Positions 60,084 through 64,000 of a stretch of 64,000 nucleotides of DNA are shown here, in pieces. Position 1 is the stretch's first letter. Every line of letters begins with the position of its first letter. The position numbers were made by a program, and so were the translations under genes. The notes under the pieces are model-generated. The model worked only from the letters and a program-made list of their open reading frames with translations. It did no database searches and had not been told where the DNA came from. The stretch covers positions 434,001 to 498,000 of the forward strand of contig JAEWPV010000016.1 of assembly GCA_023460535.1 (NCBI GenBank), written 5' to 3'. The stretch is from Bacillota bacterium. Lineage in GTDB: Bacteria; Bacillota; Clostridia; Oscillospirales; Ruminococcaceae.

Positions 60084-61085
60084 CTATCCCCGCTTTGCTT
60101 CATCATCCAACCAAATGGGGGAGGAGAACATGGGGTCGGCGGCGCGGTTTTCCTCAACATAATCCGCATCATCACGCCCACGACGAACTACAAAGCCCAG
60201 CCGCTGCCAGCGCTTCTCCACTGCCGACGGCGTGTGCTGGTGCTCATGGTCCTGCTCTTTGTGCTCAGGTCGGGGTGTAAACCCTTTTCGAGCGGCATCG
60301 CGAACGTCATGGATATCCATGTGCGAAAGGTCTTCGCCGGCTGTAGCCTGTCTGGCTTGTGTCTGATGCTTTGGCGCACTCATCTCATCGGCTTCAAATG
60401 CCGCCGTATCGGGGTTCGGGTCTACCGAATCGCTTTGCGTATCCTCGCGTATGCCGGCGGTCGCGTGAATAAATCCGTCAATATCCGCCAGACGGTTCGC
60501 AATGCTCTCGCCCAGCTCATCCAGGTCCTGGTGCATCTCTTCCAAATCGTTGTTGCCAAGACCAACGGGATAATCTTCATCGCTTTGCTCTGTGCGCCCT
60601 CTTACAACAGAAAGCGGCGCACTGTAACCGGACGAATCGGGTTCAAGCAAAATAGCCGCAAGCCGCCTGCGCATCTGCTCCAGCCGTTCGTTCTCGCGCT
60701 CGGCATACAGCAGGCTTTCGCGCAGTGCCTGATTTTCTCGCGCGCTGTTTTCAAACGCGCGCGAAAGCCGTTTTGCGCGTTGACGGTTTTGCTCAAACGC
60801 CGTTCTGCAGCGCGAAAGGTCGCTCATCAGGGCAGTAGCCTGCTGTTCCAGCTCCTCCTCGCGTCGTTGCTGCGCAACCAGACGGTGTTCCAACGTGCCG
60901 ATGCGTGTCTCCAGCTCGCCCACACGCGAAACAAGCCGCGTATTCTCCTGCCGCACCGAGCTAATTATTGACTGATATTTATGCTCCGCAGTCTTTGCAT
61001 CCGCAGCCAGCTGCTCTATATAGGTCGTGACGTCACGCTTATGATAGCCGCCGACCGAAACTCTAAAGTTGTTGCGATTACCCAT
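60084..61085 (-). CDS. DivIVA-like coiled-coil protein
   Basis: A 333-aa protein. The N-terminal FRVSVGGYHKRDVTTYIEQL matches the DivIVA membrane-targeting motif (F..x.GY...V..Y). Residues about 20-150 form a long coiled coil (RQENTRLVSRVGELETRIGT, LEQMRRRLAAILLEP). The C-terminal 150 residues are low-complexity, rich in Asp, Glu, Gln and His (HKEQDHEHQHTPSAVEKRWQ). It probably marks curved membrane or the division septum and recruits other proteins; its partner is unknown. It lies near mltG and an SASP gene. The start at 61085 follows AAGGAGGCG. Confidence 0.78.
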   Translation of the reverse strand: MGNRNNFRVSVGGYHKRDVTTYIEQLAADAKTAEHKYQSIISSVRQENTRLVSRVGELETRIGTLEHRLVAQQRREEELEQQATALMSDLSRCRTAFEQNRQRAKRLSRAFENSARENQALRESLLYAERENERLEQMRRRLAAILLEPDSSGYSAPLSVVRGRTEQSDEDYPVGLGNNDLEEMHQDLDELGESIANRLADIDGFIHATAGIREDTQSDSVDPNPDTAAFEADEMSAPKHQTQARQATAGEDLSHMDIHDVRDAARKGFTPRPEHKEQDHEHQHTPSAVEKRWQRLGFVVRRGRDDADYVEENRAADPMFSSPIWLDDEAKRG

Positions 61086-61248
61086 AAAAACGCCTCCTTA
61101 AGCGGAGCGGTAAACTATTATTTTGGTTGTATAACTCGCTAGTTGGGGGACGAGAAAAAAGAGCCAACAGTTACAGTATATCAGATGATTAAAAAAATAC
61201 AATTAAAAATATATACCGTGCATCCGTTACACTGCATTTTGCCGTGGC

Positions 61249-61277
61249 TTGACAGAAAAAGCGCGGTATATGATAAT
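61249..61277 (+). promoter_or_regulatory. sigma-A promoter of mltG
   Basis: TTGACA (61249-61254), 17 nt, GATAAT (61272-61277). Confidence 0.72.
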
Positions 61278-61330
61278 TAATGAGGCAGGTGTTTTGGCGA
61301 ACACCTTATTTTATAGAAACGAGGACTGCC

Positions 61331-62260
61331 ATGATGAACCACACCATGACAATCTGTCGCAAGCCATTTACTGCTCGTTATTGTGTGCTGGCGCTAGTCG
61401 GCGCATGTTGTTTGCTGTTTGCGTCCTGCGGGCTGTTCGAAGGAGACCGGGATATTTCCTCATCCCCTCTTCCGCCGTCATCCTCCCAGCCCGCACCAAG
61501 TGTCCCGACTACCGTGCAAGTTACCCTTGAGGAAGGGCTGACGGCACATGAGATTGCCGACCAGCTGGAGGTAAACGGTGTGTGCAGCGCAGCGGGTTTT
61601 CTTGCCGCGCTTACCAAGGAGGCATATGACTACCCGTTCCTTGCTCAAATTCCAGAGGACGAGCGCATTTATCTGCGGCTTGAAGGATATCTGTTTGCCG
61701 ATACCTACGAGTTTTACCCGGACGAAGACCCCACGACCGTTATCGAACGGTTTTTAGCCAACTTTGGCGCACAGGTTAATGATGAGCTGCTTGCTGAAAT
61801 ACAGCGGCAGGGCATTACGCTGCACCAGGCAATTACACTGGCGTCGATTATACAGGAGGAGGCAAGCGATCCTGCCGAGATGCCGATGGTGTCGTCGGTG
61901 TTTCACAACCGCCTACAATCACCCGATTACCCAAAGCTGCAATCGGATGTTACGATCTTTTACGTAAGGCAAAGCATTTATCCGTTTGTTACCGACGAGG
62001 AGAAAACCGTTTTCTATAACGCCTATAGTACCTATGAGCGCAAAGACCTTCCGGTCGGTCCAATCTGCAACCCGGGACTTGAAGCGATTAAGGCGGCGCT
62101 ATACCCGGCGAAGTCCGATTATTACTTTTTCTTAACCGATAAGACGGGTAAGTTTTACTATGCAAAAACCTTTGCGGTTCACAGCGCGAACTGGGAGCAA
62201 GCAAAGGCGGTTAACGCCGCGATAAACGCAGGGTCACAAAGCGACCCCTCCGGCGAATAG
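61331..62260 (+). CDS. mltG: MltG-type endolytic murein transglycosylase, lipoprotein form
   Basis: A 309-aa YceG-like enzyme that cuts nascent peptidoglycan glycan strands. The LysM-like subdomain (about 60-130, LEEGLTAHEIADQLEVNGVC) precedes the catalytic domain with GYLFADTYEFY, the catalytic glutamate in ASIIQEEAS, and LPVGPICNPGLEAIKAALYP. Unlike the usual membrane-helix anchor, the N-terminus has a signal peptide with lipobox FASC and a Ser/Pro linker (SSSPLPPSSSQPAPSVP), so it is probably a lipoprotein. The ATG at 61331 is used; the upstream in-frame ATG has no site. The remnant repeat copy 5 begins at the base after the stop. Confidence 0.9.
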   Translation: MMNHTMTICRKPFTARYCVLALVGACCLLFASCGLFEGDRDISSSPLPPSSSQPAPSVPTTVQVTLEEGLTAHEIADQLEVNGVCSAAGFLAALTKEAYDYPFLAQIPEDERIYLRLEGYLFADTYEFYPDEDPTTVIERFLANFGAQVNDELLAEIQRQGITLHQAITLASIIQEEASDPAEMPMVSSVFHNRLQSPDYPKLQSDVTIFYVRQSIYPFVTDEEKTVFYNAYSTYERKDLPVGPICNPGLEAIKAALYPAKSDYYFFLTDKTGKFYYAKTFAVHSANWEQAKAVNAAINAGSQSDPSGE

Positions 62261-62284
62261 ACTTTTATAGCGAATTAGCTATAG
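62261..62284. repeat. dispersed palindromic repeat, copy 5 (collapsed remnant)
   Basis: ACTTTTATA joined to GCGAATTAGCTATAG keeps both ends of the family but lacks the middle. It lies directly after mltG. Confidence 0.5.
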
Positions 62285-62290
62285 CATTGC

Positions 62291-62325
62291 AATACCGGTA
62301 CCCAAACGGGCACCGGTATTTGTGT
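62291..62325. terminator. terminator between mltG and carD
   Basis: AATACCGGTACCC (62291-62303) pairs with GGGCACCGGTATT (62308-62320), one mismatch, with an AAAC loop, between converging genes. Confidence 0.78.
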
Positions 62326-62356
62326 CGTTCTCGTCGTATTCGCAAGGCTTTAACAG

Positions 62357-62872
62357 CTATGCCTGTTTTGCCTCTTGGTCTGGCTTCAGCTGCCCGGCAA
62401 TAAAACCTACGACTTCGTCCGGCTCGATATGAAGTACATGCGCCAACTCCTCATACAAAAGAGCCTCGGCTTCCTTCATTACGCGCTCGTCGGCGGCGTG
62501 GAACTTCTTGCCCGCTTTTGCCTTTTCATCCCGGTTTAAATAGATCGTTTTAATCAACCTTACCAGGTCTTCATGGCTGCCGTTTTTTAACAGGATGTTA
62601 AACTGTTGTTTTCTCTGCTGCTCGTTCTCAATCCATTGCGTTTGGGCGTCGGGCATAAGCTGAATCAGGTCATACACCTCTTGCTTTGAGAGAAGGCTGC
62701 GAATCTTTATCTTTTCGTTGTCTACCGGGCAGTAAATCGTAGACCTTTCATGGTAAACGGGCTTTAAGATATAATACAACACCTCTTCCGCGCCAAACTT
62801 CTCAGGGCGGATATCAACAATCGTACAAACGCCGGAATTCCCGTACATCACGGTATCATTTACGCAAAACAC
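62357..62872 (-). CDS. CarD-family transcriptional regulator
   Basis: A 171-aa protein with an N-terminal Tudor-like RNA polymerase-interacting domain (about 1-65; FCVNDTVMYGNSGVCTIVDI, YYILKPVYHERSTIYCPVDN), as in the TRCF/CarD/CdnL family. A helical C-terminal part follows (SKQEVYDLIQLMPDAQTQWI, AGKKFHAADERVMKEAEALL). CarD/CdnL proteins bind the RNA polymerase beta subunit and stabilise open promoter complexes. The start at 62872 (MFCVNDTVMYG) follows GGAGGTAG. It is convergent with mltG. Confidence 0.93.
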   Translation of the reverse strand: MFCVNDTVMYGNSGVCTIVDIRPEKFGAEEVLYYILKPVYHERSTIYCPVDNEKIKIRSLLSKQEVYDLIQLMPDAQTQWIENEQQRKQQFNILLKNGSHEDLVRLIKTIYLNRDEKAKAGKKFHAADERVMKEAEALLYEELAHVLHIEPDEVVGFIAGQLKPDQEAKQA

Positions 62873-63286
62873 GATTTACTACCTCCAATCGTTTTATCGG
62901 TGAATTGTTTGGTCGGAACGGCGGTTCTGGCTGGTAAGGCAGCCCGCCAAAAAGAAAAAAGGCGGCTCGCCGATAACCGGACCTGCGTTCTGTCATCGTT
63001 AACCACTTGCTGCTTGTTTATTATATCATAAAATAAACAAAAATGTAATGGCAGAACTATTCAAAAATAACAATACATTTTGCCTGTTATATAAGGTTAT
63101 TGACCAAAACAGCTATAATTGTAACGCAAAACACACCGCAAAAGGGGTTGCCCCCTCCTTGCGGTGTGATACAATGTCTCCATAAGGCTGTAAAGATTGG
63201 TGTATGCCTACAACGCGGGTAGCTGTGCGTTGTGGCTAAACCTGTTATAGGGTACACGGGGATCGCGCGTACTTGGGCAAAGAGGG
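62873..63286. other. 414-bp spacer upstream of carD
   Basis: Near carD it holds a hairpin AGCC..GCC/GGC..GGCT in the 5' untranslated region, and a minus-strand TATAAT-like box around 63023-63028. The 63126-63286 part is rich in hairpins and is listed separately as a candidate RNA. No protein-coding frame of note. Confidence 0.4.
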
Positions 63287-63308
63287 TTAAACCCGGCTCT
63301 TTATAATA
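63126..63308. ncRNA. candidate structured RNA region
   Basis: Several stable stems occur in 180 nt: ACACCGCAA..TTGCGGTGT with an inner GGGG/CCCC; GCC(T)ACAACGC..GCGTTGTGGC; CCATAAGG..CCTGTTATAGG enclosing it; and AAAGAGGGTT..ACCCGGCTCTTT. On the plus strand a TATAAT lies just upstream (about 63113); on the minus strand the first stem is followed by GTTTTG and could terminate the ydbC transcript. Length and multi-stem form would suit a 6S-like RNA, but I could not confirm any class. Confidence 0.4.
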
Positions 63309-63466
63309 AAATACAGAACCAGCACCAAAATTGGCAGCAACAAAGTAGCACAGCCCAACCTTCGAATCGGCGAACGCCGCTTTTCATTGGGTGAGGAGGC
63401 ACGGGGCTTGCTTTGCTTCTGCTCTTGTTCAAGAAACCTTCCGTTTTTAAAGATGCCGTAGTTCAC
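63287..63466 (-). CDS. small single-pass membrane protein (59 aa)
   Basis: A 59-aa frame: MNYGIFKNGRFLEQEQKQSK, a basic stretch (NEKRRSPIRR), then one hydrophobic helix (LGCATLLLPILVLVLYFII) and the end KSRV. AAAAGGAG lies six bases before the GTG start at 63466. It follows ydbC by 39 bp on the same strand, so the two are probably cotranscribed. No family is recognised. The ribosome site, membrane helix and positive-inside charge support a real gene. Confidence 0.6.
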   Translation of the reverse strand: MNYGIFKNGRFLEQEQKQSKPRASSPNEKRRSPIRRLGCATLLLPILVLVLYFIIKSRV

Positions 63467-63505
63467 GCTGTGCTCCTTTTCCGCTTGTAATCATGCCGCT
63501 GGTGA

Positions 63506-63730
63506 TTACAAGTCGTCGATTTCGTTAAGCAAACGCTTTAGCTGTGCGGCCTCTTCGCGCGAAAGGGTAATGCCCTTTGCCATCTTTTGATGATCCGGCG
63601 ACCACTCGCGCAGGTCAAACTTTGCTTCGCGGTCATTCCAGCTCACAAGATTAAGTTCCTTGGTCCAGCCTTTTGCGTTCTCGCTTAATACACCGAGTTC
63701 TTTGGTAATTTTATAAGTAATTTCTGCCAT
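63506..63730 (-). CDS. YdbC-like PC4-family single-stranded DNA-binding protein
   Basis: A 74-aa protein: MAEITYKITKELGVLSENAK, WTKELNLVSWNDREAKFDLR and MAKGITLSREEAAQLKRLL. The layout (beta sheet with WNDREAKFDLREW, then a C-terminal helix) fits the bacterial YdbC family, whose fold resembles the eukaryotic coactivator PC4 and binds single-stranded DNA. The ATG at 63730 (MAEITY) follows AGAGGAAAC. It has a good promoter. Confidence 0.85.
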   Translation of the reverse strand: MAEITYKITKELGVLSENAKGWTKELNLVSWNDREAKFDLREWSPDHQKMAKGITLSREEAAQLKRLLNEIDDL

Positions 63731-63785
63731 TTTGTTTCCTCTCATCCTCCGTTTAATCACAAAACGCTATGTATGCGTCGGTATA

Positions 63786-63814
63786 ATCATAGACATTCCC
63801 GCTACATCTGTCAA
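63786..63814 (-). promoter_or_regulatory. sigma-A promoter of the ydbC operon
   Basis: On the minus strand TTGACA (63814-63809), 17 nt, TATGAT (63791-63786). Confidence 0.75.
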
Positions 63815-63864
63815 GCGGTAATGGTCGTGACAGTGATTCGTTTCAGCAGCAGGACGGGTGTTTG

Positions 63865-63893
63865 TTGCATTCTTGTTGCGCCGCTAGTATAAT
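63865..63893 (+). promoter_or_regulatory. plus-strand promoter at the right edge
   Basis: TTGCAT (63865-63870), 17 nt, TATAAT (63888-63893). It presumably drives a gene beyond the window; no ORF begins before 64000. Confidence 0.6.
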
Positions 63894-64000
63894 TGACCAT
63901 AGCAGTGACCAAAAGGCAAAATCAACAGCCCGTACGCTCTTGTTCCTCTCTGCATTATGTATGCTTACTGAGCAAGGCGGAGCAGATACATAGCACCCCA

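Noticed and set aside
1..64000. tRNA, rRNA, CRISPR array, insertion sequence or prophage
   Set aside because: No cloverleaf, no array of regularly spaced repeats and no transposase or phage gene was found. The dispersed repeats carry no protein.

Overview
The window looks like a chromosomal segment from an anaerobic, endospore-forming Gram-positive bacterium of class Clostridia. The Oscillospiraceae/Ruminococcaceae neighbourhood is an inference from gene content and order. Evidence: an alpha/beta-type small acid-soluble spore protein, the sporulation protein YtaF, MrnC, Prp with an N-terminally extended L27, a PyrR attenuator, a DUF421/DUF4363 pair, CarD, fermentative AdhE under what look like Rex operators, and a cell-wall module PucR-like regulator-FtsE-FtsX-PcsB/EnvC-Ctp. 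Base composition is moderate (about 50% GC in genes, AT-rich spacers). No rRNA, tRNA, IS element, prophage or CRISPR array was seen.

Layout. 1-3000: arabinose-type cluster, with a partial AraM-like glycerol-1-phosphate dehydrogenase and a divergent ArsR-type regulator convergent with a GH51 arabinofuranosidase. 3267-6281: Na/Pi cotransporter with PhoU tail, then MutY. 6467-13876: a giant cyclic beta-1,2-glucan synthase-like GT84/GH94 protein. 14099-24284: housekeeping run of two M16 peptidases, Lgt, FolD, L21-Prp-L27, Obg, MrnC, a TIM-barrel epimerase, a small DUF6514-like protein and NrdR. 24332-28349: DUF4363/DUF421 and adhE. 28810-37695: orphan sugar-binding lipoprotein, Sel1-repeat protein, ComFB, a small membrane protein, a eukaryotic-type hexokinase, YtaF, a VOC protein, bacteriohemerythrin and CheX. 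38086-48999: the FtsEX cell-wall module, GreA, LysS and small metabolic or unknown genes. 49065-57690: pyrimidine operon pyrR-pyrF-carA-carB-pyrK-pyrD with a leader attenuator and a phosphatase. 57889-63730: RuvX, a PfkB sugar kinase, SASP, a DivIVA-like coiled-coil protein, a lipoprotein-type MltG, CarD, a 59-aa membrane protein and YdbC.

How the genes work together. Three processes dominate: cell envelope growth (Lgt, FtsEX-PcsB-Ctp, MltG, DivIVA-like, beta-1,2-glucan synthase), nucleotide and translation housekeeping (pyr genes, NrdR, LysS, L21/L27, Obg, GreA), and carbohydrate fermentation (arabinofuranosidase, hexokinase, PfkB kinase, AdhE).

The most notable non-genic signal is a dispersed imperfect-palindrome repeat of about 100 bp. 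It has four near full-length copies (about 21978, 28470, 34929, 57760) and one collapsed remnant (62261), each just downstream of a gene or its terminator. The 3' arm resembles an outward promoter. After the first copy lies a compact structured RNA candidate ending in a terminator. Other regulatory signals worth checking: tandem Rex sites at adhE, a hairpin-plus-U-tract in the greA leader, a 13-bp inverted repeat reaching the ribosome site of the 102-aa gene, and a possible ACG start for MrnC.
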